Notes: generated by a model from the sequence alone, not told the origin. Positions 25,170 through 37,066 are shown, numbered from the stretch's first letter. The stretch: 64,000 bases of DNA from Calliopsis andreniformis (GCF_051401765.1 NC_135064.1:20744001-20808000), one strand, 5' to 3'. Translations and numbers: made by a program.

Positions 25170-25900
25170 ACGCTCCTTACGATTTCATAGATCCTTCTTT
25201 CCCCCCAAACAATCTCTCTGAACTCTCAATGAACAACAACCGAGGACGCCCGACGCACTCGTTCAAGATTTTTCTCTTATTCTCCACGCAGCGCCGATTT
25301 CCCTTATCCAAGATCGACTCGACCCTTTTGGATGCAATCGAGATGACGTTTAGTTACTTATTCCCGTGCGAATGCGGGAGATGTGCACCGCGATCGACGC
25401 GTTCCGCAGACGTGTGCACCGAAAATACAGCAATGCGGTGCGTGGAGTATGCTGCAGTCCCGTGCTCGTGCGATCCCTCGCTAGACGACGACGATTTCGC
25501 GGATGTACAGCACCAATGGTACAGCACCATTGGATGTACGCGAACGCATACTCAGCTGTTTCGGCGCGTCTGCGCCAGTCTGCCAGCTATTGACCGAATA
25601 CCATGCTCTCTAGGTATAGGTGGCAAAGATGTGGGCCTGTGCACGGATACGTGCACGCACACTAGAGTGCAGGGAATAGCATCGCTGCAGCCGATTGCCG
25701 AGGAACCACCGGCAGAGGGATCGCGATGCCGGTCAGCTGATCGCCGCGAATGTGTGTTTCCCGGACTGGCTCAATCTACTCTTCCTCTTTTTCATCTCCC
25801 TCTTTCGTGCTCCCAGAGAAACGGAGCGATACACGTGCGTCTCTCGCGCCGCTATACACGGTGTACGCGAATGTAGTATTTATGCAAGCGAGTCTTTAGC
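25170..25900 (-). promoter_or_regulatory. GC-rich island, possible alternative promoter/first exon
   Basis: A CpG-rich block within the intron of the minus-strand gene. A minus-strand donor-like site (GAAATC-GTAAGGAG) lies at about 25180. Long plus-strand open frames across the block have no recognisable domains and are attributed to GC-rich composition. Confidence 0.35.
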
Positions 25901-27052
25901 TGTTTCGTAGTCGAAGGGGCGGATAAATGACTATAGAATCTGATGTTGAATGAAAGTGGATGGATGGATTGAATGTTGATCGAGTCAATTGGGTAGAAAT
26001 GATTTGCCTTGGGATTTGTATAGGTGAATGATGAGGGTCATGTAGAGTGTAGGATTTTGGGGAATATGAGAGACTGTGTATGAATAAAGGTTTATGGTAG
26101 TAGTTATGTTTTTTTAAATGTACGATAGTTTGAATATTTGAGTAGAGACTTGAAAAATTAGGAACTAGAAAATTCGAAATTTTTGAATTTGAAATTTGAA
26201 ATTTCGAAATATAAAATTTGTGTCTGTAGCTAGTCAGTTATTCTATGGTCAATTACATATCCTAGTTTTCTTGTTTTTGAGCAATGAATTATACTCATGC
26301 TTATAATGATCAAACTCACGAGGTTCCTATTTAGTCAAAATAACAGGAGGTAGCTGTTACAGTAGATGACAACAACACGAACACCCTATATATATACAAT
26401 AAGTGGTTTAATTGCCCTATAGGCCTGTGAAACAAAAATAACTTCCTCGTTAGGAATCTCCTAGCATACAGGCTGATCCACATACGACGGTCTACTGCTT
26501 TATTTTACAAATGCAAAATTAATATCGATGCCATGCGCAAATACCAGTGTCTAAATCAAAATAGAGTCAGTCAAACACAAAAGTAGCCCACAAAACCTAT
26601 CAAAATACTTTTCATTCCGCAGTCAATTAAGCAGGCAGGCGTACCGTTACAAACTTTTTCGCACTATGAATAATCAAAAAAATCGTGATCACCGTTACCA
26701 GAATCATCTTATATGTACACAACTATTTCAGTAGCGTAACAAGAAATCCAAGACCCCCGAGAAGCGCGCAGCAATAATTAATTCCCAAATTAAAGATCCA
26801 CTCCCCTAAAAATACTTCCACCACGTATCCATGTGTCAACCGACCAACACGCCCACGTACCACAGGACGACCCTATCCCTATCACGCAACCTGTCCCTAA
26901 CCTAACCCCTCGTCACACTCGTGCAGTTCCGCTACACTGACGTGCCATCAACAATGATGAGTTACGAAAGCGGCTACGTTTTGCGTGACTATAGCCGATG
27001 GAATCTAGCGAACCGTTATTCACGCACACGCAGGTAGATGAGATAGACTTAC
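25901..27052. other. Intron DNA of the unidentified minus-strand gene
   Basis: No exon supported. A low-complexity patch of AATTTGAAATTT-like words lies at about 26160-26215. A CACCCTATA-like repeat terminus near 26385 lacks a partner. Confidence 0.5.
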
Positions 27053-27314
27053 GTGGGCATTGACACGACGGGGCAGCCAAGTTGCAGGAGGTTCCTCGCG
27101 AGATATTCTGGTGCAGGTGCGTCGATCGCAGGTGCGGAGTGCCTGGCGGGTCGGGCTGGCGGGGCATCGGATTTATCTGGCGCCCACTTTGCGAACAGCG
27201 ATGATTTCCCATCGTACGACGACACGTGGGACCGACTGCGATCAACGGTGGTATTGGAAGACTTTGGTATCCTCAAGGAGCCACTACGCCGAAGCTGAGT
27301 ACCTAATTCACTGT
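27053..27314 (-). CDS. Exon of unidentified minus-strand gene (second constitutive coding exon)
   Basis: The acceptor reads CTCCTCGTTTCAG and the donor is GTAAGT. It enters in phase 1, matching the ATG exon and the cassette exon, and leaves in phase 2, matching the exon at 23755-23943. It encodes about 87 residues: DSELGTQLRRSGSLRIPKSS, then Ser/Arg-rich sequence and a Pro/Ala-rich patch (DAPPARPARHSAP), then APEYLARNLLQLGCPVV. RRSGSL resembles a basophilic kinase site. The composition suggests a largely disordered cytoplasmic or nuclear N-terminus. Family not recognised. Two phase-compatible splice junctions make coding status fairly secure. Confidence 0.72.
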
Positions 27315-28517
27315 CTGAAACGAGGAGCCCTTCGTGATCCCTTGAAGACTAAACTTCAACTGCCTTGTAGTGTGAGTCGAATGTAGTTAAAAGGGATCAC
27401 GTGATCTAAAGATCGAAGGTTTAGTTTTGTATACAGTGATTCCCTTTTTTTTCATTTCTAAGCTCTACAGTTTAATTTTAATTTCTAAGCTCTACATTTG
27501 AGATGGGTGTAAAGCTATGTAGCAATAAAAATGTGTATATTGCAGAATACTGTCGTATGATAAATGGGATGGACTACCTAACGTGAACGCTTCAATTATT
27601 GTCGTTTATAGTAATTTTGTTTATTAGAGATATGTCTGTTTTTATTATAGTATTTGAAGGATTTTCGGAATGATGATATTCGATTTTTTTCTGTCCCTTT
27701 TTTGTTTTAATTTTCAAGGTTGAATTGTAAGAGAGAAAAAATATTAACAAATTTTAACGTTATTCAATATATTCAATTATTCAATATATAGAATTTAGAA
27801 ATTAAGTGTCAGTACATTTTAAGTACCAGAAAGGTTATTAATAAATAGTAGAAGTAACTAACAATAAATACTCCATGTGTTATACTTGATTTTTCTAAAT
27901 AATATCTGATATTTTATCGTTCATACTCTTCAGATAACTTTTAGTATCTTGACACCCGAGTATCTAAAGATGATTAACAATGTTCTGGAACAATGCAACA
28001 TATATGAAACCATAAATATTTATTGTTAGTAAATACTGTATACGTTCTTGAGTCATTTTCTAATTTGATTGTTTCGTTCACGTAGCGTCTGGTACGTAGC
28101 CATGTTATTTATTTCGTAGACTAATTTCCAGATGATTTTCGTATTTTTTCACCTGAATATCCTCCCTTCGACATAATCGAATGTTTTGCTGCACTGTACT
28201 GTGTAACTTAATCGCGAGATACGACGAAAAGCTCGAGGCGGTTAAAACTCGCTGAGCGTTACGCGAAAGGTGTATTGAATGAGCAACGACTGATGTTGAA
28301 GAAACAATCGTGAGTAATATGGAGAACGAAGACGCTATTCTAACCTATTCCTAGCGGCGTTGCCATAATTCGTTTAAAACCCTCTTGCATCACGTCAACC
28401 TTAGTATTAGTACACTATGTCTTCGCTTTCTCGTGTTATGGTTACGTGAGAGTATTAAAGACGTGTTTCTGTAATCAAATCAACATTGAAAACGGTTCCT
28501 GCATGTACTTAGCTTAC
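27315..28517. other. Intron of the unidentified minus-strand gene
   Basis: AT-rich, with short TATTCAAT reiterations near 27760-27790. No other exon was found. Confidence 0.5.
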
Positions 28518-28562
28518 CTCGTATTTGACAAATTCGCAGTGCCATATCATTGAGACCAAATT
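28518..28562 (-). CDS. Probable 45-nt cassette exon of the unidentified gene
   Basis: On the minus strand a T-rich region ending TTGTGAAG precedes 45 bases, then the donor GAG-GTAAGC. The segment is open in exactly the phase needed (1 to 1) between the ATG exon and the exon at 27053-27314, and adds 15 residues (EFGLNDMALRICQIR). A length that is a multiple of three with symmetric phases is typical of an optional exon. The AAG acceptor is not ideal, so inclusion may be regulated or the exon may be spurious. Confidence 0.45.
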
Positions 28563-30664
28563 CTTCACAATTATTAAAATAGATATAAAAAACCACACTT
28601 TATTTTTTTAAAATATTACTTGACACATTTGTTAAAGAGAAAAATAAATAGAGGTATTATAAGCTTCTTTTTTTCTCTCTGAAGTATTAAAAAGACACAT
28701 GTTATTGTTTTTTAAATATTATTTGGTACAAAATATTTAAGCGCGAATTTATTAGAGAGGGAAAGACAAGATATATCCTGGTTTTCCTTTTTCTCTGAAG
28801 TATCAGAAAGAGGCTGTTAATTTACGAGAGACGATCCCATGGACCTTTACCTAACGACTAAACAAGTCGAGTGTTTCGAGCAAGTACAAGGGCAGTCACG
28901 TTTTTGGCAAGAAGCCGCGCATCTCTGCCGGCATTACCGCATTTCTTAGAATATTTACAACACGTACGTCACCCACTTGCGAATCCTGATTCAAACTCGT
29001 TCCCGGAATCATAAGTGTCCAGAGAGTCCCTTGATGTAATAATACCTGGAATCTTCACGAGATGAGGACAGACTTTTTTGTAAATCGATGGGAATTTTTG
29101 TGACTGCGTCATCTTTGAACAGTGCTGGGAAAAATGGGAACTCTGAAGCAATAATTGCGTAAAGAAACCTTATATACCTGTAATAGAGAAATACTGTTTT
29201 TAAATATTTTAATTATTTTACTGAAATTTAAGTGAATAGAATTCCATATAATTTTTGGAATTTGTGAATTATTTGAATGGGTACTTCAATTACACTTCGG
29301 TTTTGTTGTACAGAAAAATGTAAATAAACATAGGCAATAGTATATAGAATTATTTTGTATTTTCTATTTCCGACTAATGAGAATATTTTTATATTAAATA
29401 GCACTATGTATACGTTGTTTTTACTATTTTCATTAAATACACTTTATATTTATTCCCAACTCTGTTTCTGGAGCACGACCAACAGCGCACCGTCTTTCAT
29501 CTGTGTGTTTCTTATTTCAATCCCAATTAGTATTCAGCGTTCGTACACGCGCATGTCTGTCTCATGGAAAAGGTCGTAAGTTCAGTCTTATTTCATAGTA
29601 AGTAGGATAGATTCTGTCAGTTAAAGATTTTTCATTTGATTACATAAAGACATACCCTCTGGGTGCAAGTGTTTCCAATCGGCACGAGTCACTTCTGTAC
29701 GCATCACACGTGATCAGGATAAATTGTTTGTTTACTCAGACGCAAATGTAATTCAGACAGAAACGTGTGATTCGTAATGAGCGTGTCGGTCGAAGGACTA
29801 TGCCAATTACAAAAATAAACACGTCTACCTTAACATTCGGAATGCTGCTGTCTACTTGAATTCGATTTTTATTTAGAAAGGAATTTCGAAATAGATGCGT
29901 CAATTTGTAAATATTTTGTTCCGCTTCTGCAAGCATGTCTTACAGCGATTATTCTCTGAGAGATATATTTATTCTCTCTATAAAGGGGACAAAGTTATCC
30001 CCACTACATTCTTTGTTTACGCATTATCAACTGTAGAGACCCTAAGAATATAAATTCCTTTAGTTCTAAGCCGAGTGCAAGGTCAGTGCTCTCTTCGTGA
30101 AACTAGTGCTATGTGTGTTAAGGGAACCTTGAAATCTTCCTGACGAAAATAAAACGTATTATATCCCAAAACTGGGAATGCAGACATAGAAATAAATAAG
30201 CTTTTGTAGAAAATAATATAAAATGGTTTTCCTAGATAGACCAGCATATATTAAATCTTAATCGATATGCTATAAAATACTGTGCGACTTATTTATATTT
30301 AAGCTATAATATGTTTCGATATTCTCACGCTATACCGTATTTATACACTATATTACGTAAACAAAACTAAAAGGGCAAAAGTCATGGGCGACTTTGAACA
30401 TGAATCAATTATTTCTACCTGAAATTTCTGCCGATAACTCAACCTTCCAATCAGCACATACTCTAGATAACTATAAATAAACTCACTAAATGCATGTGTC
30501 AATATAGTACAATAATGATATCTGCTGGCGCCAATAGAAAACACTCTTGACATATACAACATATAATCCACTTTGCACCACTACACCTTACTAGGTAATA
30601 TTATATTTCAAAGACTTTAAAATAAACTTCGCACTTCCATTACCCACCTAAAATACTATTCTAG
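28563..30664. other. First intron region of the unidentified minus-strand gene
   Basis: AT-rich with no supported exon on the minus strand. A plus-strand ATG followed by a donor-like GTAAGT at about 29574 was considered weak. Confidence 0.45.
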
Positions 30665-30714
30665 GAGAAGTCCCCTGGAAAGCATTGCCTCTAATACTTT
30701 CTAGAGGACTTCTC
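30665..30714. repeat. Palindromic hairpin element, copy B (50 bp)
   Basis: The left arm GAGAAGTCCCCTGGAAAGCA plus TT and the right arm ending AGAGGACTTCTC pair over 22 bases with three differences, around the 6-nt loop GCCTCT. On the minus strand the three differences become G-U wobbles. It sits about 55 bp beyond the first coding exon donor, in the intron. Confidence 0.8.
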
Positions 30715-30769
30715 GTAGGGCACGGATAGTAGTAATCTCACTGATCACAGAAAGAAGAACTTATCTTAC

Positions 30770-30854
30770 CTTTCTTTTCTACAGTCTGCAGTTTTTTCAG
30801 CTTCGACGATTCCTCGAGGCCATTCCTCGTGACAGTTTCGGTGTCAGATGCCAT
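30770..30854 (-). CDS. First coding exon (ATG) of unidentified minus-strand gene
   Basis: The ATG at 30852-30854 opens 28 codons (MASDTETVTRNGLEESSKLK, then KLQTVEKK), ending in phase 1 at the strong donor AAAG-GTAAGA. The next exon (27053-27314), or the cassette at 28518-28562, enters in phase 1. The predicted start of the protein is charged and Ser/Thr-rich, with no signal peptide or membrane segment. Upstream on the same strand there is a GC-richer, CpG-containing stretch suitable for a promoter. The long first introns are typical of regulatory or neural insect genes, but I cannot name the family. Confidence 0.7.
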
Positions 30855-31200
30855 CAAACTGTTTGTCGACGCTTCCAGTTTTTAGGTAAAATGATAAACA
30901 AAGAAAAAAGTTGTCCGACCCGCCACTGCACACGTCGTCGATGCCGCGTTCCCAGCGTGTCGTACCGATGGAATTTCTGAGGATGCCTATCGACCACCTC
31001 GTTCTACCTTGTCGCGCAATCAAACCAATCGACCAATGGAAGTAATAGACAATCACGTGCGACTTTCGACAATCTATTAACGTTAATTCCACATCAACGT
31101 TGCATCTAGAACACGTTTCTCGAGACTGTAATCATTTCGACCTTACGTTACCGCGAACGTGGAATTTTTTTTAAGTGTATGTTGTTGATCGATCACTCAA
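30855..31200 (-). promoter_or_regulatory. Presumed 5'UTR and promoter of the unidentified gene
   Basis: CpG-containing, GC-richer than its flanks and immediately upstream of the ATG exon. It carries a CCAAT-related word (CCATTGGTCGATTGG on the minus strand) and an E-box CACGTG-like word (GCACGTGA). No TATA box was identified, and the transcription start was not located. Confidence 0.35.
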
Positions 31201-32508
31201 TAAATGGGACTTCCGGTTATCGACCGGTTGCACGCAATCAACGCACGTGGGACGACATTCACTCGCTGAGAAACATTTTGTGAGCATGTCGAGAGCGATG
31301 TTTGTCGTTCGACTAATAGTAAGTCGTGGTATGTACAGATTTACGTGATCCTTCATGGTCACACTTTGTTGATATAGCGAAATCCATGATCTGGGGAGAA
31401 GCTAGACATGCAATGTTTTCTTTTTAAGTAATTCAGCGAAAGATAAATAGTGATTGCTATTGTAGTCTCGTTAGAATTGCTATAAACTGAAATTATTTCA
31501 GTCTTTCAAGAAGCAAATTGACGAAGTTCAGTTTTTGTAAAAATTCGAGAACGTATGTGAGTAATAATCAACTTTTTATAAACTGGAAAATTGATCTACT
31601 GTCATAAAATAGTAAAAAGAGTGTATGGTTGGTAAAGAACATTAAACATATTAACCATTTTGACGAATTTGAAGTTCTAAGTCCAGGGTTCAGTAATAAC
31701 TAATCATCTCTTAAACAGTTCGCTGTAGTAAATTATTTTCTTTACTTCAATCTGAATTTAAAAATACATTATTTATCGTATCGTCACTTTTCTCTGCTTA
31801 CTGTTTTATGGAGTTGATCAGAACATTATCAGTCATAATTTTTTTTTATAAGACTGAAGTATGATACCACGAGAATGAGTTAACCTCGAAAAAATTAGCT
31901 TCTAAGGGCAGTATCTCGGAAGCAACAAAATGTGACTTGGGTCCACAAATACATGTATCATAAATTTCATAAAAATTTAATACCAATCAATTTTAATACT
32001 TCATCGACTCACTGTAAATATTTAGTTTATAATTGTGCATCTGAAAAATGGCGTCGTTCTTCGCGTTCGATGTGACCCCGTCCTCCTCGTCAAAGTTAAT
32101 GCCGGGAATTAAAGAGTATTGGAAGATTAAGGTCAAGACAACTGGCAGGTCGCATTAAGGCAAAGTCTGTCCAGTGCGGAACCGCGAGTGCAACTGGGGT
32201 CTTGCGAATAGAAGAATGATGACAGAGTTCACTGAACTTTATTAACATGTAACAATGAAACAGAAATCGTAGGATTTGGGAACGGGAGGTCTAACGATCG
32301 CACACGCTTCAACGACCGTTCCCGGTACACTGAGTTCAGACAAAAGTCTAAAGATTTATTTTTGGTCAGATTGTCGCGCCAACAGAAGACAACGTGGCCA
32401 ATGTGTGTATACGTGCAGTAATCGCGCCGAGACGATTGGCCTGGGCGATGTAAACAGACCCCGCTATTCTATAAAGAGGCGGTTGTGATCAAGGCGAACA
32501 TTTTATTT

Positions 32509-32556
<48 letters not shown>

Positions 32557-33647
32557 CAAGAGAACCAGTCTCGAAATGTGAGAGGCCACATTTGTAAACA
32601 GATTCTAGAATATTAGCCTAATTATTAACCAGTTTCACAGGGAATCACTTTGTACAGTTTTATTTTATTGTAATTTGCAGACATTTTAATTAAATACTGA
32701 TAGAGGATACAGTGATTATAAATATAGTAATGCACGCTTGAATTCCAATAAAGTTGTTATATACATAAATTCCAACTTTACTCATCTCGAGGGTCAGCGT
32801 AACGCAACTCTATTGAAATTTACTGGAACTCGAGGCTTTCCTTGGAACAAAATCACCACCTGTTATGCAAAATTCCAATGTACAATAGAGTCCCGATTCT
32901 ATTGAAATTTAAGCGTGCGCTACTCTACAGATATTACAAAAATAGAATTATTTCAGTTTCTAAATTTCAATTTTAATGCAGGAAACTTAAATATACATGT
33001 AGTAACTCCTTGCGAAAATGTTTGATTAGTGTCAGCTAATACTCTAGGACCATAGCCTTCCCTTACATGGTGACTAAAAACACAATTATAAAACTAACAT
33101 TTTCTCTTTTCTCCCATCTTACCAACACTGTTATTTATACACGTTCGTCTGGCGACAATACTTCCCTATAGCCTCACAAGACACTTTTCTTTTGTATATC
33201 ACGTAACTACTAATTCTCCCGGATCCTGAGCAGCGTTTAAAAAATCAAACGCACAATCGGCCCATCCCCCACGGTCGGGTCCGCGTCAACACTCGCGCCG
33301 GAGCATCCTTTAAACAATACACGGTAAACATCTCAAAAATAAGTATCAATACTCGTTCCATTTCGTCTAAGTCGTACGTTTGATCTTACTTATCGATAAT
33401 TATTCAAATGGCGCTTATTTATCCGCAGATGCGTGTCCTGATGGGTCAGACGAGAGAGCACTATTGAGATACAATTCATTGGGTAGTATAACGTCTAGGT
33501 ATAATGTCCGCTTGGTATACAGAGCGAGACTTATTGCGTGACTTTTAGGGCAGCACTCGATCCCGTGCCTGATACGAGTAGGATTATACAGCTTCATGCG
33601 TGCGCGTCATTGTGTATTCAAAAGTACAATTCCAACAGCTAACAGGA
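31201..33647. other. Intergenic DNA and PTAR1 3' flank
   Basis: Lies between the 5' end of the unidentified gene and the PTAR1 stop codon. It contains a GC-richer patch at about 32.05-32.48 kb and a long poly-T run. No gene could be supported. Confidence 0.45.
32511..32556. repeat. 46-nt poly-T homopolymer
   Basis: An uninterrupted run of T on the plus strand. It could be the A-tail of a minus-oriented retroposed sequence or an expanded homopolymer. No recognisable retroelement body was seen on either side, and the length may be affected by sequencing error. Confidence 0.8.
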
Positions 33648-36004
33648 TCACGATCTAATCTCGAATCCGATGCTCCTGAGGAACTTGAAGAACCTCTCTA
33701 CGAGCATCTTCTCGTGTTGATCCCGTTTCGACGCAATATTAGCAATCTGCTCGGTGCGCACGCGGAAGGCCTCCGCCAGAAAATTGTAACACAACTTGAC
33801 ATCGTCGTTCACCGCGACCAAAGCACTCTGCGCATCCACTGTTTCCTCTGGCTTATCAGTAACCTCGTCCCTGCGGCAAGGATGCCTCAGAGAGGCGATG
33901 AAACGCATGAGAGCGTACGCTAAAAACCTACGATGGCACCACAGAGCCTCGTGATCGTTGTACATGCAAATGGCACACTCGTTGGCGCGGCATTCTTCCG
34001 TCCAATAGGATAAAGCGTGGAAGTGCTGGCCCGTTTTCGAGGACGTCGACTTAGACGCCAAGCGTATCGCGTCGAGTAACCTCTGCAGCTCGCGCGTTTC
34101 GCCTATGTCGCTGATATTGGACTTAATGTAGACAAACAATTCCTCTCCACGTTGCTCGCCGACATTGCGTTTTATCGACGGCTCGCTTGGCAGTTCCTTC
34201 ACCTCGAACATGTATTTCCGCAGCAAGAATTGCCGATAGGAGAGGCCACTATAATCCGACACGTGTCGCTGACACCAAACCAAGGAACTCTTCCATTCGT
34301 TTTCGAGGGTCGGGTGGGCGAACCCTCGGGATTCGCGAAGAGCCATCACGTGTCGTCTGTGGCTCCAGGCGTGGTAATTGTTCGCGTACCTGTCCGCGCA
34401 CGTCGCCGCTAGATTCAATTCTGTGGACAGTGGCGAATCTGCCGAGTTCGGATCGTATCGACTGTCTTTTGCGTTTAGGACGTACGATAGGAGCCATCGT
34501 CGATAGGCGAACGCTTCGAAGCATTTTGGTTTATAGTATAGCATCAGTCGCGAGAACGCGAACTCGTCGAGGGCGTCTAGTTTGTGATTTCTGACTAATT
34601 CTCGTCGCATGTTCCAGAATGTGGTCACGTCCGGGTTTAATAGTAGGGCGCCTAATAGCCATCTTGCTACTGTGCTGGGTTCCTCCCGTCTGTGTTTGTT
34701 CTGGCGGAGTTCAAAGAGTCGGCGATAAGCGTAACAGTAGAGCGGTTGTACACACCACGATGCTAATCCCAGACAGTCCTCTTGGTGAAACACGGGCGAT
34801 TTATTTTCGTTGTCCTCCGCGGGGACTATTTCGAAGCTTTTTCTGAAATTAATAATATTCATAATATTAATAATAATATTTTTGTTGGAGTTGGTAGAAA
34901 TCTAAAGTATCGACTTCTAAGTAAAAATTACTAAATTATGAAATATTCTTGTTTCTAGTAGCAAATCTTATTAATGAATTTTATTATGTACTTTATAATG
35001 ATCTTATTAATGAAATAATTTTTTAGACGAATTATTCAAGTAAAATAAGTATCAGTAAATAAAACTACTCTTTTTGCCAATATTATTTATTTAATAAATT
35101 TTTTTCTTCTAAGCTTATAGATAGTTTCTTGCTTTTCTTAAAAAATATTCTTTCTTGAGTTCTGTCACTTTTGAAATACATATGTGATATATTTGTGTCA
35201 GTGAGAAATGTGTAAAAACTAAATGATCTTCAACATATCAACAAAATTAACAAAAATCTGAATATCATTATTTATCTATTCTAATTTCTTCTCGAGTTTT
35301 CAACAAAATAATAATATTCGCAAATTTTCGAATAAACTGCATAAACAATACTTGAAATATGAATGTATATATGCATATACACAAGAATTACATAACAATA
35401 TGCAGAACATTGCAGAATACCGCAGGAACGGCGTTAATTTTGAAGCACACGCAATATTGTCATTCTCTGTAATATGTTTTCAATGAATATAATTCTCACG
35501 TGTCATCGATTGTCATTACAGGCTATTAATATAATTGTCCAATATAAGTACGTAATAACAACTATACGCCCAGTATACATACACACACAGCAATGTGGCA
35601 TATGCACCATAGCGATCGCTAATAATTTAATACAATCGTGATGGCGCCAGTTTCCTATCGCAGGCATCAGATACCAACATTACTGATACCACACTTACTA
35701 TTGCGGAGTGTTTCACGAGGCGTCGTATATACGCGTGTCTAATTAAAACGTACCTATGACGATACTACGATTTCGTTTTTTTTTGAGAACCGAAACGCAC
35801 TGGTCGCAAGGTTAAACGGTCTATGGGACAGATACGTTGACGCGTCGAGAATGAGAATTTGGTGGCACTTTCTCGCAGATATTTTTAAAGCCTCCGCCCT
35901 CGTTAACGTATCTAAGAAAACACTCACAGTGACGGGTTCTTCTTCACCACGTTTTCGATGTCGGAAAGGATTTTCTCTGCGGCCGGGAAAATATCGTCTT
36001 GCAT
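33648..36004 (-). CDS. PTAR1: Protein prenyltransferase alpha subunit repeat-containing protein 1
   Basis: Two exons: 35928-36004 (ATG at 36002-36004) and 33648-34842, joined in phase 2, 423 residues, close to the family length. I see the protein prenyltransferase alpha-type helical repeats with their W/Y-x-x-R cores: FWNMRRE (about 101-107), AYRRW (about 138), AWSHRR (about 184-189), SYRQFL (about 227-232) and LWCHRRF (about 326-332). The N-terminal part also matches the family (GLASWCV). PTAR1 in mammals is the alpha-type subunit of geranylgeranyltransferase type III, pairing with the Rab GGTase beta subunit to modify proteins such as Ykt6. The role here is inferred from homology. The intron between the exons is about 1.1 kb and AT-rich. 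The gene is divergent from TBCA. Confidence 0.9.
34843..35927 (-). other. PTAR1 intron 1
   Basis: Donor GTGAGT after CCGTCACT, and acceptor ATTAATTTCAG. AT-rich, with no nested gene seen. The GC content rises toward exon 1. Confidence 0.7.
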
Positions 36005-36195
36005 CGTAATCGTGCCGCTATCGTTTCGTTACCTGTCCCGACGAATCAACGGTAAACCAATACACGATTAACCCTACCGTTCCTCTTGCTGCACCTTTCA
36101 ATGCAGACACGATGTAGCGTTTTTCTGCGGAAGTGTTGGGGGGATATACTGCAATACCCTCTGAAGTTCGCCGCGAGTCTGGGACGTTCAAAGTC

Positions 36196-36204
36196 AGATG
36201 GCGC
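36196..36204 (+). promoter_or_regulatory. CTCF-core-like motif AGATGGCGC
   Basis: Fits the insect CTCF core AGRKGGCGC. It lies in the PTAR1 promoter-proximal region between divergent genes, a usual place for an insulator protein. Motif match only. Confidence 0.3.
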
Positions 36205-36511
36205 GAAATTATCAACATCGGGCTTAAAATAGGGAGAGTACGAAATATTCATTTCTTTTTCTTTAAATTTCTTTGTTATTGTTAATATTATTATATTTAT
36301 TAGTGTTTTCAAAGGAAGACTATATGTATAATATCTTCGTAGAACATACAATAAAATAACTTCGTACAACGTGCAAAGTAAAATGTAGTTTGATAAATGT
36401 TACAAATAAACTAGTTTTATTATCTTTGATAGAACACTTTTAAATAGTTGCTTACATTTTGAATAGCCAGAATTTGGTTAATGAAGGTTTTTACTAATAT
36501 ACCTGTCCCAT

Positions 36512-36561
36512 GAGAAGTCTCCTGGAAAGCATTAGGGGGAATGCTTTCCAGAGGACTTCTC
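36512..36561. repeat. Palindromic hairpin element, copy C (50 bp, best preserved)
   Basis: The left arm GAGAAGTCTCCTGGAAAGCA plus TT and the right arm AATGCTTTCCAGAGGACTTC plus TC are reverse complements over 22 bases with only two differences, separated by the loop AGGGGG. It lies between the divergent PTAR1 and TBCA genes. Confidence 0.85.
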
Positions 36562-37066
36562 TTATATATATATCTATGAAGTATAAAGATGATTCATATT
36601 ATCATTATCATTTCTGCGTATTAAAAGTAAGAAATGTTTTTCCTGAAGTACTACGCAAATTATTAGTATTGAAATAACTAACAGAGTGTGTTTAACATAA
36701 AATACTGTCGAATTTATAACGTAATATAGTAATATTTTTAAAAAATGCTTATCGTTAGAGAAATTTAAGTACCGTGTAAATGTTTATTGTCGAAATTGCG
36801 TTTTATTGTGATTGTAAGGACTGAAAGAACTATCAAACGTAAAGTGAATGATCGATTGAAGTGATCGACATTTTCGATAAGTATCGTGTCGTAAGGGCAT
36901 AACTTAATGGGGTAGAAATCTCCGGCTGTTCTTCAGCATAACCTATACGTCAGTGTTCCCATCGAATTCATTTGTAACTACTCATCTTGCCTTATAAGGG
37001 AAAACCCGTTTAATCGTTGTACGCTTCATTATCTGAGCACGAGGTAAAATATTTAAGTTACAAACG

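Larger units (their letters stand above)
36005..37066. promoter_or_regulatory. Divergent PTAR1/TBCA intergenic region
   Basis: About 1.06 kb between the two start codons. It contains a CTCF-core-like AGATGGCGC at 36196-36204, hairpin copy C at 36512-36561 and AT-rich DNA. The 5'UTRs and promoters of both genes must lie here. No TATA box was assigned. Confidence 0.5.

Noticed and set aside
25229..25876. Plus-strand open frame of 215 codons
   Set aside because: Longest frame in the left half, but it crosses a GC-rich island and has no recognisable motif. Its Cys/Arg/Ser content follows base composition, and the reliable exons here are on the other strand.
29355..29579. Plus-strand ATG segment followed by GTAAGT
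   Set aside because: Upstream translation is low-complexity hydrophobic sequence and no compatible downstream exon was seen.
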